From: Denitrovibrio acetiphilus DSM 12809
GTDB taxonomy: Bacteria > Chrysiogenota > Deferribacteres > Deferribacterales > Geovibrionaceae
Reading direction: 5' to 3'
Assembly (NCBI RefSeq): GCF_000025725.1
Contig: NC_013943.1
Span: 620,001-684,000 of the forward strand
Length of the DNA stretch: 64,000 nt
The notes beneath the pieces are model-generated. The model did not search any database. It had not been told where the DNA came from and saw only the letters and a program-made list of their open reading frames with translations. Position 1 is the stretch's first letter, and each line of letters begins with the position of its first letter. The translations under genes and the position numbers were made by a program. This document shows, one piece after another, positions 31,292 through 38,604 of this stretch.

Positions 31292-31460
31292 GACAGCGTA
31301 GCGTTTTCCCGTCGGACACCGTAGCGGAAACATTCGGACACCATAGCGGCCGCCGGACAGTCTATCGGTGCTCGGACACTGTAGCGCTCGCCGGACACTG
31401 TAGCGCTCGCCGGACACTGTATCGGCCTTCGGACAGCTTAGCGGAGCTCGGACACTTCCC
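31292..31460. repeat. Nine CGGACA(C/G) repeats at the IS21 left end
   Basis: Repeats of the form TCGGACAC-TGTAGCGC-TCGC recur nine times at roughly 19-20 bp spacing, two of them exact tandem copies near 31390. They are typical multiple terminal repeats of IS21-family elements, but nine is more than the two to four commonly seen; the right end has three. Confidence 0.85.
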
Positions 31461-31500
31461 GCCAGCAAGGTTAACCTTTAAACTGTCCTCCAATAATAAG

Positions 31501-33057
31501 TTGGAGGCAAATATGACGAGGTTAACAATGAGCGAGATCAAAGAGGTAATACGCCTAAGATACATAAACCAGCTTTCCATCCGTCAGATATCGGTATCCA
31601 CCGGAATCCCTAAGTCAACGGTATCAGACTATGTGAACCGTTTCCGTATAACAGGCCTTAAGGCTGAGGAATTGTCTTCAGTATCCGAAGATGAGCTGTA
31701 CAGCCGTCTCTTTCCAGAAAGGTCAATGCCTTTGAACCGAACCTTCCCTATGCCGGATCTGGATTATATCGCCAGAGAGAAACGACGCAAGGGTGTCACA
31801 TGGCTTCTGTTATGGCAGGAGTATAAATCAGTCCATCCCGACGGCTATAACTACACTCAGTTCAAAGAGTACTGCAAGAAACACATATCCCGTCTAAGTC
31901 CGACCATGCGCCAGATATACAACGCCGGTGAAATAATGTTCGTAGACTATTCCGGCCTGACAATGGATATAGTAGACCGCTATACAGGAGAAGTGAGTGA
32001 GGCACAGATCTTTGTATCAGCTCTTGGAGCATCGGGAGCTGTGTTCGTACATGCAACAGAAAGCCAGAAGAAAGAATCATTCATCCTGTCTCATAGTCTC
32101 GCATTTGAATATTACGGTGCAGTTTCAAAGACCGTAGTGCCGGATAATCTGAAATCAGCAGTAACTAAACACACCAGAGATGTTCTTACGGTCAACAGCA
32201 GCTACTCAGACATGGCTAAGTATTACGGTTGTGCAGTCATCCCTGCCAGACCTGCGAAACCTCAGGACAAAGCAAAGGTAGAACAGGCAGTTCAGGGGAT
32301 ACAGAGATGGGTACTTGCAAAGCTCAGAAACAGATTGTTTAACACCGTGCAGGAACTGAACTCTGCCATAGCTCCGCTTACTGAGGCCTATAACAATAAA
32401 GTCATAAGAGGTATCGGCAAGAGCCGTCTTGAGCTTCTGAATGAGATAGACCGTCCTGAGATGCTGCCCCTGCCAAAGGAGAGATATCAGTATCGTGAGT
32501 ATCTGATAAGACATGTAGGAGTCGACTATCATGTGGATGTTTCCGGCAGCAGATACTCTGTCCCTTACAAGCTCATAAAGAACAAGGTGGACGTATGGCA
32601 CTCCGCTACCACTGTTGAAATACATCACAAAGGATACCCTGTAGCCATCCACCCTAAGTCAAAGAGAGGTTCCACTCTCACAGAGCACATGCCGCCGAAT
32701 CATGTCATGTGGCAGGAGAAATGGAACCCTACACGTATACTCAACTGGGCAGGCTCTATAGGCTTCGATACTGCAAGGCTCATGAAGAATATCCTTGATT
32801 CCAGAAGTCATCCGGCAAACGCTTACAGGACATGTATAGCTATCCTCAGCAGAGCAAAAAGCCATGATAAAAGTGACTTCAACATGGCATGTAAGAAGGC
32901 TGTAGAGATAAGAGCTTATTCAGTAAAGAGCCTTGAATCCATACTTAGCAGTAAAATATATCTTGAGAAGGATGAGAAGAACACTGCTCCGCTCAGCAAT
33001 CATAATAATGTGCGGGGGAGAGACTATTATAAAGAGGAGGACAAATGTCAAAGTTAG
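31501..33057 (+). CDS. istA: IS21-family transposase IstA
   Basis: A 518-residue transposase with N-terminal helix-turn-helix ('IRLRYINQLSIRQISVSTGIPKSTVSDYVNRFRITG') and a DDE integrase core: 'GEIMFVDYSGLTMDIVDRYTG' (Asp), 'KTVVPDNLKSAVTKHTR' (Asp) and 'KPQDKAKVEQAVQGIQRW' (Glu). The C-terminal Mu-type beta domain is 'YHVDVSGSRYSVPYKLIKNKVDVWHSATTVEIHHKG'. It overlaps istB by 13 bp, as is normal. Confidence 0.95.
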   Translation: MEANMTRLTMSEIKEVIRLRYINQLSIRQISVSTGIPKSTVSDYVNRFRITGLKAEELSSVSEDELYSRLFPERSMPLNRTFPMPDLDYIAREKRRKGVTWLLLWQEYKSVHPDGYNYTQFKEYCKKHISRLSPTMRQIYNAGEIMFVDYSGLTMDIVDRYTGEVSEAQIFVSALGASGAVFVHATESQKKESFILSHSLAFEYYGAVSKTVVPDNLKSAVTKHTRDVLTVNSSYSDMAKYYGCAVIPARPAKPQDKAKVEQAVQGIQRWVLAKLRNRLFNTVQELNSAIAPLTEAYNNKVIRGIGKSRLELLNEIDRPEMLPLPKERYQYREYLIRHVGVDYHVDVSGSRYSVPYKLIKNKVDVWHSATTVEIHHKGYPVAIHPKSKRGSTLTEHMPPNHVMWQEKWNPTRILNWAGSIGFDTARLMKNILDSRSHPANAYRTCIAILSRAKSHDKSDFNMACKKAVEIRAYSVKSLESILSSKIYLEKDEKNTAPLSNHNNVRGRDYYKEEDKCQS

Positions 33058-33779
33058 AAAACCTTATTGCAGAGCTGAAGCTCGCCGGACTGGAGGCAGC
33101 TCTTTCCAGACAGATGGAGAATCCACAGTACAGAGATCTGCCGTTTGAGGATCGTCTGCTTCAGCTTCTGCAGGCGGAATCAGCAGAGAGGCTGTCACGC
33201 AAGATAAAGAGGAACATGGCGCAGGCGAAGTTCAAAGACCTCAACGCAAGGGTCGAGGATATCGACTACACGATACCAAGGGGGCTTGATAAGTCAGCTA
33301 TGCTTTCGCTCATCTCAGGTGAGTATCTGAATAAAAAGCAGAATATACTTATCACAGGCCCCACAGGAACAGGGAAGAGCTTTATTGCTCAGGCTCTCGC
33401 CAATATGGTTGTAAGGGACGGACTCACCGCTAGATACTACCGACTTCCCAGGCTTATGGATGAGATGAAGCTGGCAAGACTGGACGGTACTTATGTTAAG
33501 GGGCTTAATAAAATAGCCAAATATAATCTGCTCATCCTTGATGACTTCGGAATTAATCCGCTCACCACCGATGATGCCAACGACCTTCTTGAGGTGATTG
33601 AGGATCGTGCGGGTATCAGCAGTGTTATCGTCACCTCGCAACTGCCTGTAGATCGCTGGTATGACTATCTCAACAACGACACTGTGGCTGACGCCATTCT
33701 GGACAGACTGCTGCATAGCAGTCACAAGATCAAACTTAAAGGTGAAAGTATAAGGAAAATTCAGGCGGATAACGCTTGA
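33045..33779 (+). CDS. istB: IS21-family ATP-binding protein IstB
   Basis: A 244-residue AAA+ helper, related to DnaC. Walker A GPTGTGKS (about residues 104-111), Walker B 'YNLLILDDFGINPL', sensor I 'SSVIVTSQLPVDRWYDYL'. It assists IstA by assembling on target DNA. Complete. Confidence 0.95.
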   Translation: MSKLENLIAELKLAGLEAALSRQMENPQYRDLPFEDRLLQLLQAESAERLSRKIKRNMAQAKFKDLNARVEDIDYTIPRGLDKSAMLSLISGEYLNKKQNILITGPTGTGKSFIAQALANMVVRDGLTARYYRLPRLMDEMKLARLDGTYVKGLNKIAKYNLLILDDFGINPLTTDDANDLLEVIEDRAGISSVIVTSQLPVDRWYDYLNNDTVADAILDRLLHSSHKIKLKGESIRKIQADNA

Positions 33780-33903
33780 TTTATAGATGAACTGGTTCTT
33801 ATAATCAGAAAAAGGTTACCTTGCGGCAAAAGTGTCCGACGACCGATACGCTGTCCGAATGTTTCCGATCCCACTGTCCGAATAAGCCGATACAGGCATT
33901 AAA

Positions 33904-34011
33904 TAGCAGATGAAACCATGCCTGCCCATATGCAAAAGGCTTATCTTCCCATAGCCAGTGCCCCATAACACTTCTAAAAGCCGATATCCATCCACAAAGA
34001 TCGTGTTTCAT
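33904..34011 (-). pseudogene. 5' part of the DnaD-like replication gene, split by IS21
   Basis: The first 36 or so codons: 'MKHDLCGWISAFRSVMGHWLWEDKPFAYGQAWFHLLF', matching the conserved beginning 'GWI.l.R.i..HWLW.dkP.s.gqAW..LL' of phage replisome-organiser proteins. GAGG lies 8 nt before ATG 34011, within an inverted repeat. The gene is interrupted by the IS21 element and resumes at 31270. Read together, the intact gene was about 310 residues. Confidence 0.85.
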
Positions 34012-34017
34012 GTTGTA

Positions 34018-34044
34018 CCTCAAATTAAGTTTTCTAATTTGAGG
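34018..34044 (-). promoter_or_regulatory. Inverted repeat covering the replication-gene ribosome site
   Basis: CCTCAAATTA (34018-34027) and TAATTTGAGG (34035-34044) form a perfect 10-bp inverted repeat with a 7-nt loop. On the minus strand the second half includes the TTGAGG ribosome site of the gene starting at 34011, so a mRNA hairpin would hide it. It may alternatively be a repressor operator. Confidence 0.5.
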
Positions 34045-34153
34045 CTAGCTCAAGATAAAAATGTGGTCAAGTCTTTTTGTTATTATTTATACGTATATAT
34101 TTATTAACAAGTTAAAATATATCTTGATATTTATATAAAAGTATAAAATGCAT

Positions 34154-34209
34154 CTTTAATCTTTAATCTTTAATCTTTAATCTTTAATCTTTAATCTTTA
34201 ATCTTTAAT
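34154..34209. repeat. Eight perfect CTTTAAT heptamer repeats
   Basis: The 7-bp unit CTTTAAT is repeated exactly eight times (56 bp). It lies about 145-200 bp upstream of the split replication-type gene and about 118 bp after the end of the gene at 34327. Possibilities are phase-variable promoter spacing, replication iterons or a DNA-unwinding element. Between 34045 and 34326 there is no gene. Confidence 0.9.
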
Positions 34210-34326
34210 CAAGAAAGGTTGATAGGGTAATATTTAAGTGGAATATAAATTCTTAAAATACGACAGGAGTATAGGGTAGTAAGGTGTTGGGGGCATTAAT
34301 TTGGGTACAGTTGTTGGGCGTTATTA

Positions 34327-34857
34327 TTACTTGGTATGATCAGTGATAAACTCACTTAATAAGTTCTGTAGAGATGAGAACCTAGCTATTTTATTTTTGA
34401 GTTCTAGGTTTTCTTTGTATAAATTTATTGCCTTTACCATTGGTGCAGAGGGGGCATTTAAAGAGGCACTTTTTCTTATGGCTGCTTGGCTATATCCAAT
34501 TGCACTACCTAAATCTTCATAGTTCATTTTGAGCTCTTTGCATGTATCTTTAATTATATTGAAAGATTCTTTTGGATTAATGATAAGTGGTGCATTTTCA
34601 GTTAAGTAGTCTGCAATAAGTTGTCTTTTCTCATTGATTGGAGCTTTTTCTGAAATCAGTTTTTCACGTATCTGTGTGTAATATTTATCTGCCATTTCAG
34701 CTAAGGCGTTGACCTGCTCATAAGATAAAGTTTGGTTATTAAGTACGTCAGATTGGAATCGTTCAATACCATTCCCAATAACGCTTGCTTCTGATGTTGA
34801 GTATTTACCTTTGTATAAATCGATGACGTAATCACGAATATTAAAGCAGTTTTTCAT
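34327..34857 (-). CDS. Predicted DNA-binding regulator
   Basis: A 176-residue protein. The C-terminal part 'IKDTCKELKMNYEDLGSAIGYSQAAIRKSASLNAPSAPMVKAINLYKENLELKN' looks like a Cro/CI-type helix-turn-helix (about residues 105-150), and the N-terminal half is helical with 'EQVNALAEMADKYYTQIREKL'. It lies upstream of the replication-type gene in the same orientation and could regulate it, with the heptamer repeats between. Family not recognised. Confidence 0.6.
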   Translation of the reverse strand: MKNCFNIRDYVIDLYKGKYSTSEASVIGNGIERFQSDVLNNQTLSYEQVNALAEMADKYYTQIREKLISEKAPINEKRQLIADYLTENAPLIINPKESFNIIKDTCKELKMNYEDLGSAIGYSQAAIRKSASLNAPSAPMVKAINLYKENLELKNKIARFSSLQNLLSEFITDHTK

Positions 34858-34993
34858 TATAAATCCTCTTAGGTAGAAGTATTATCTGTAATGTAGGCTC
34901 CTGTCAAGTTTTCTGGTAAAATATATCCTTTTTTTTGTGTGATTGTATAAAATAGCTATCTTTGTGTATTTCATTAAACATACCTGTTTTTCA

Positions 34994-35149
34994 ATGAAGA
35001 TAATTTCAATTTTAGGACTGTTTCTGTGTGTGCTACTGACAACTTTTTGGTTTATTAGGTTGTTGGTTTTGTACAGTTTTCACAAGCACCCGTATACCAC
35101 AGACCATACGCAACTTTTTATTTGCAGAGGCGATTACAAAGCCTGGTAA
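34994..35149 (+). CDS. Small membrane protein, uncertain
   Basis: A 51-residue frame (MKIISILGLFLCVLLTTFWFIRLLVLYSFHKHP...) with a strong transmembrane helix and a polar tail. No clear ribosome site is seen. Included because of the helix and its place among other small membrane proteins. The 138 bp after it hold nothing I can support. Confidence 0.25.
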   Translation: MKIISILGLFLCVLLTTFWFIRLLVLYSFHKHPYTTDHTQLFICRGDYKAW

Positions 35150-35287
35150 GTTATTGCAATCGTATAGTATGTTTGATTACATAGTGTATACATTTGTGTA
35201 AACACTGCTGATTAAGTCTATGTTGTTATTGAATAAGTGATGATTACAAGCAGTATTCACTGATTTTCAATTTTGTAATACAGGTTA

Positions 35288-35659
35288 TTAGTCTTCAAAA
35301 GCGGAATAATCTCTGAAGGTTTTGTTGTCTTTGGTTGTGATTTTTACATAGTACTTATAGATGAATTGATCATCTTTTCTTTTACAGTTATAGCGTAGTT
35401 CCAGCACCTCAAACTCGTCAGTTCCGCATGACCGAACGTAAGTGTTATCGGTACAGTTATCAAGTCTTCTATTGTTATAATATAGGCAATCATGTATCTC
35501 TTCTTTCATAGCCTCATTGTAGTCAACCGAGCTTTTCTTTATCCAGTTTAATGTGCTGAAAATAGGGCCGCCGCTAGTGCCATCTTGGAATCCAGCAACA
35601 GCACTAAAGCATCCCTGAAGGAGTGGTACAAGTATCAAGAACAATATTAATTTCTTCAT
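35288..35659 (-). CDS. Small lipoprotein, paralogue of 37490 gene
   Basis: A 123-residue lipoprotein: MKKLILFLILVPLLQGC with lipobox LLQGC, then 'FSAVAGFQDGTSGGPIF' and a C-terminal region with several Cys (about five) and 'YVKITTKDNKTFRDYSAFED'. The 'GCF(S/T)AVAGF(Q/K)DG' start is shared with the lipoprotein at 37490-37876, which lies in the opposite orientation beyond an IS3 element. Exported and membrane-anchored; function unknown. Confidence 0.65.
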   Translation of the reverse strand: MKKLILFLILVPLLQGCFSAVAGFQDGTSGGPIFSTLNWIKKSSVDYNEAMKEEIHDCLYYNNRRLDNCTDNTYVRSCGTDEFEVLELRYNCKRKDDQFIYKYYVKITTKDNKTFRDYSAFED

Positions 35660-35735
35660 TATTAAATCCAATGTGTGTCTTTTTTATTATAGGAGATTAA
35701 CTATTAGTTTTGTGTCAGTTTTGGTAAGAAAGCTA

Positions 35736-35954
35736 TTAATCGTCACTGTAGATGTTGTAGGGATAATATGTGCGAACAGGGTCGGTATAGCGACCATGAA
35801 AATATTCAGCAGTATCCTCTTCCTTTTTATCTTTTTCTGTACTTTCGCGATCAACATCATGGTGTTCTTTTGCATTGCTGATTACAATAAAAAATATAAC
35901 GGTAAAGACAGCGATAAATAGAATTGGGAAGAAAAATATTTCTGATCCAGCCAT
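35736..35954 (-). CDS. Small membrane protein
   Basis: A 72-residue protein with one transmembrane helix (IFFFPILFIAVFTVIFFIVIS) and a charged tail ending 'GRYTDPVRTYYPYNIYSDD'. The tail pattern RYT-x-x-x-x-Y-x-x-x-NI(Y/F) recurs in the neighbouring gene at 36001-36237, suggesting duplication. Start has TGAGGTGATCTT upstream. No function known. Confidence 0.5.
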   Translation of the reverse strand: MAGSEIFFFPILFIAVFTVIFFIVISNAKEHHDVDRESTEKDKKEEDTAEYFHGRYTDPVRTYYPYNIYSDD

Positions 35955-36000
35955 AAGATCACCTCAGTGCTCAATGATAACAATATGAATTAGTCGTGAG

Positions 36001-36237
36001 TTATTCTGTATAAAATATATTTCCTGGCAAATGAGCATATGAGGCACTAGTATATCTGCTCCCTGCGCTTTCATATTCTGATTCACAGGAAGAGAGCTCA
36101 GGCTTTGGCAAGTCTGGAATATTTCTATTCTTTATCGCAAGAACAATAAACCAGATAAAAAGAGCAACAAAAGGAGCTGCAAGAATAATTGAACCAAACA
36201 TAAATACGTAAGCTTCCCCGCTGAGTAGACATTCCAA
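36001..36237 (-). CDS. Small membrane protein, related to neighbour
   Basis: A 78-residue protein with one transmembrane helix (MFGSIILAAPFVALFIWFIVLAI) and a tail 'GSRYTSASYAHLPGNIFYTE' similar to that of 35736-35954. Its upstream end is close to the IS3 boundary at 36241, so the original start or promoter may be disturbed. Confidence 0.5.
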   Translation of the reverse strand: MECLLSGEAYVFMFGSIILAAPFVALFIWFIVLAIKNRNIPDLPKPELSSCESEYESAGSRYTSASYAHLPGNIFYTE

Positions 36238-36240
36238 ATT

Positions 36241-37369
36241 TAGAGTTTTTCTGGCAAACTATAAAAGCTAGGAGGCTCATTTTGAAGAAATCACGATTCA
36301 CCGAAACACAGATCATTTCAATTCTTAACGAAGCGGATGCCGGCATGCTGGTAAAAGATATTTGCCGTAAGCATGGCATATCTGACGCAACATATTACAA
36401 CTGGAAATCTAAATACGGAGGCATGACTGCATCCGATCTTAAAAAGATGAAAGACATGGAGCAGGAGCTTTCTCAGCTAAAAAAGATGTATGCAGACCTC
36501 GCTTTAGAAAATAAAGCGATGAAGGATTTAATAGAAAAAAAGCTCTAAGGCCGCAGGAAAGGCGTGATGTTGTTACTTTCTTGGTAAACGAGCATAGTCT
36601 TTCTATTTCACAGAGCTGCCGTTGTGCAGGTCTCTCAAGGTCGGCCTATTATAAGCCTGTTGTTGTCAATACAGACGATATACTTGTGATAAATGCGCTG
36701 AATGAACTTGTAAAGAAGCACTCTCGCTGGGGCTTCTGGAAGCTCTTTAATGTGCTTAGGAAGAAATATCCGTGGAATCATAAGCGAGTCTACAGGGTTT
36801 ACTACCAGATGAAGCTTAATCAGAAGCGTAGGGCAAAGAAAAGACTCCCTAAGAGGGAGAATAACCCTCTGTTTGTACCAGAACTGCCTAATCAGGTTTG
36901 GTCAGCAGACTTTGTAAGTGACAGCCTGTATTGCGGTAAAAGGTTTAGGACGTTTAATATCATAGACGATTGCAACAGGGAAGCAGTGCACATTGAAATA
37001 GATACTTCTCTTACAAGCAGAAGGCTTATCAGTGTATTTGAGAAGATCAGCCTAGAGAGAGAATTACCGAAAGTACTTAGATGCGATAATGGCCCAGAGT
37101 TTCTGGGGGCAGAGTTCGTGTCTTGGGCTGAAGATGCTGGGATGGAGATTATGTATATCCAGCCTGGCAAACCGAACCAGAACGCCTACATAGAGAGATT
37201 TAACAGAACTTATCGTACTGAGGTTCTTGACCTGTATTTGTTTGATAATTTAGACGAAGTAAGAGAAGTTACATACTGGTGGATGATTGAATACAACGAG
37301 GAACGTCCGCACGATGCTCTTGAAGGTATGACACCGATGGAATATATGATGAAAAAGCAGAAAACTCTA
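36241..37369 (+). mobile_element. IS3-family element, complete (copy 2)
   Basis: About 1129 bp between TAGAGTTTTTCTG and the inverse CAGAAAACTCTA. It carries OrfA 36282-36548 (TTG start after AGGAGG) and OrfB 36581-37375. It is related to the truncated copy at 16589. A target duplication is not obvious (flanks AATT / GTTT). It lies between the two small lipoprotein genes. Confidence 0.85.
36282..36548 (+). CDS. IS3-family transposase OrfA
   Basis: An 88-residue protein: helix-turn-helix 'IISILNEADAGMLVKDICRKHGISDATYYNWKSKYGG' and leucine zipper 'MEQELSQLKKMYADLALENKAMKDLI'. It starts at TTG with GGAGG upstream. OrfB begins in another frame downstream; a frameshift could produce the full transposase. 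Confidence 0.85.
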   Translation: MKKSRFTETQIISILNEADAGMLVKDICRKHGISDATYYNWKSKYGGMTASDLKKMKDMEQELSQLKKMYADLALENKAMKDLIEKKL

Positions 37370-37375
37370 GTTTAG
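36581..37375 (+). CDS. IS3-family transposase OrfB
   Basis: A 264-residue catalytic protein with the complete DDE set: 'VWSADFVSDSLYCGKRFRTFNIIDDCNREAVHIEI' (Asp), 'LRCDNGPEFLGAEFVSW' (Asp) and 'NAYIERFNRTYRTEVLDLYLF' (Glu). The end 'WWMIEYNEERPHDALEGMTPMEYM' is typical. Its stop is just past the right terminal repeat. Confidence 0.9.
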   Translation: MVNEHSLSISQSCRCAGLSRSAYYKPVVVNTDDILVINALNELVKKHSRWGFWKLFNVLRKKYPWNHKRVYRVYYQMKLNQKRRAKKRLPKRENNPLFVPELPNQVWSADFVSDSLYCGKRFRTFNIIDDCNREAVHIEIDTSLTSRRLISVFEKISLERELPKVLRCDNGPEFLGAEFVSWAEDAGMEIMYIQPGKPNQNAYIERFNRTYRTEVLDLYLFDNLDEVREVTYWWMIEYNEERPHDALEGMTPMEYMMKKQKTLV

Positions 37376-37489
37376 AACTGTCAACCCCAAGGGGAAGCTT
37401 ACGAATACACCTCTTGTTATTATGATAGCACTATTGTAAAATTTATCAATAATATTGAATCTGTGATTCATTCCTATAGGAGCTATATT

Positions 37490-37876
37490 GTGAAAAACTT
37501 AATTTTAATCATTATGTCTATGTTTTTTATCCAAGGTTGTTTTACTGCTGTTGCTGGTTTTAAAGATGGTATGTCAAATAATAATGTATTTAATAAAGTT
37601 TTTAAAAATAATCCAGATATAGAAGTAGAAGCAAAATTAAGCGTTGATGAAGCTAATGAACTTAAGAGCTGTATGCTTGGGAAGCATGACGTTAAGTGCG
37701 AAAAAGAATTATTTTTAAAAAAATGTGATGTTAATTTATTTCAAGAAGCTTCACTTTACCTAACATGTAACGAAGATGATGAGTTTAGTGAGTACTTTAC
37801 TTTTGCGAAAGGTACTAGGCTAGATGGACGACAATTCCAAAAAACTCTTTATTACATCAAACATAAAAAAAAGTAA
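37490..37876 (+). CDS. Small lipoprotein, paralogue of 35288 gene
   Basis: A 128-residue lipoprotein beginning at GTG 37490 (TAGGAGCTATATT upstream): VKNLILIIMSMFFIQGC, lipobox FIQGC, followed by 'FTAVAGFKDGMSNNNVF'. Cysteines are spread through the domain as in the paralogue at 35288-35659. An upstream ATG at 37463 exists but would spoil the signal peptide. Function unknown. Confidence 0.65.
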   Translation: MKNLILIIMSMFFIQGCFTAVAGFKDGMSNNNVFNKVFKNNPDIEVEAKLSVDEANELKSCMLGKHDVKCEKELFLKKCDVNLFQEASLYLTCNEDDEFSEYFTFAKGTRLDGRQFQKTLYYIKHKKK

Positions 37877-37883
37877 ATGTAGT

Positions 37884-38192
37884 CTAAGCACTTTGTTTCT
37901 TGATATAAAGTGAGTAACCTAATGCTGAAAGTATTTCTTTTAATGTCTTAAGCTTTGGATTTCCTTTGCCGGAAAGAGTCTTATAAAGTGACTCTCTGGA
38001 CAGACCTGTAGTCTCTGATAATTTGGCGAAACCTATGTCTGCTTGAACGACTTGCCTTATGGATAAAAGAAGCTCTGCCTCGTCACCATTTTCAACATAA
38101 TCCTCAACTGCTATATCAAGATACTGTGCTCTTCTTTCGGGGTCAGAAAGTCTTTCTTGGATAAGTTGGTCAAGTGTTCTATAAGTTCTCAT
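37884..38192 (-). CDS. HigA-like addiction-module antidote
   Basis: A 102-residue antitoxin of the 'putative addiction module antidote' class with C-terminal helix-turn-helix: 'LLLSIRQVVQADIGFAKLSETTGLSRESLYKTLSGKGNPKLKTLKEILSALGYSLYI'. ATG 38192 is preceded by TGGAGAGATTAC. It overlaps the toxin gene by 14 bp; here the toxin is encoded first, as in HigBA. Confidence 0.9.
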   Translation of the reverse strand: MRTYRTLDQLIQERLSDPERRAQYLDIAVEDYVENGDEAELLLSIRQVVQADIGFAKLSETTGLSRESLYKTLSGKGNPKLKTLKEILSALGYSLYIKKQSA

Positions 38193-38499
38193 TGTAATCT
38201 CTCCAAAATTGCTTTGCAGACTCGATATCTTTGCTCTGAGTATTCTTGTTACCACCGCATAATAGAATGACTATCTTGTTATCTTTTATGCCGTAATATG
38301 CCCTGTAGCCGCCTCCATAAGTGAAGCGGAGTTCGTATACATAATCACCAACAGATTTGTGATCACCGAAGTTGCCAATCTTAAGCCTGTCGAGCCTTTT
38401 AAGTATCCTCGTTTGATCTTGAAAGTCTAAACTATCAAGCCATTTATTGAACGGCTCTTTTCCATCTTCGGTCTGGTAAATTATGATTTCATATGTCAT
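38179..38499 (-). CDS. HigB/RelE-like addiction-module toxin
   Basis: A 106-residue toxin: 'YEIIIYQTEDGKEPFNKWLDSLDFQDQTRILKRLDRLKIGNFGDHKSVGDYVYELRFTYGGGYRAYYGIKDNKIVILLCGGNKNTQSKDIESAKQFW'. This is the typical 'addiction module killer protein' pattern, RelE fold with the G-Y-R-x-Y-Y strand and CGG-x-K near the end. First gene of the pair and probably an mRNA interferase. Confidence 0.9.
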   Translation of the reverse strand: MTYEIIIYQTEDGKEPFNKWLDSLDFQDQTRILKRLDRLKIGNFGDHKSVGDYVYELRFTYGGGYRAYYGIKDNKIVILLCGGNKNTQSKDIESAKQFWRDYNENL

Positions 38500-38604
38500 A
38501 TATAAAAGTATCCTTTAGGCTACATTTTGTCAATGGGTTTAATTTTCTTGAGATATGACTTATTAGGCTATATTATTATTTATCAATAAGCTTAAGGATT
38601 ACAT

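Larger units (their letters stand above)
31271..33898 (+). mobile_element. IS21-family element, complete, with 5-bp duplication
   Basis: A 2628-bp element beginning TGCTCGTAGCGG and ending in the inverse of TGCCTGTATCGG, flanked by TTAAA (31266-31270 and 33899-33903). The left end has nine CGGACA-type repeats about 19-20 bp apart (31292-31460) and the right end three (about 33833-33885). These would be transposase-binding sites. It encodes IstA (31501-33057) and IstB (33045-33779). It inactivates the replication-type gene. A fragment of the same element is at 18595-18981. Confidence 0.95.

Noticed and set aside
31292-31460. Possible CRISPR array
   Set aside because: Repeats are short, imperfect, spaced about 19-20 bp and lie at a transposon end; no spacer structure or cas gene is present.
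31271-31468. N-terminal extension of the replication-type gene frame (MLAGSVRAPLSC...)
   Set aside because: It is translated from the IS21 terminal repeats. The true start of the gene is at 34011 on the other side of the element.
34154-34209. Possible CRISPR-like array
   Set aside because: A pure 7-bp tandem repeat without spacers is a microsatellite, not CRISPR.
36001-36237. Loss of the small membrane protein through the IS3 insertion
   Set aside because: The frame including its ATG is complete and ends 3 bp before the IS boundary, so only its promoter may be affected.
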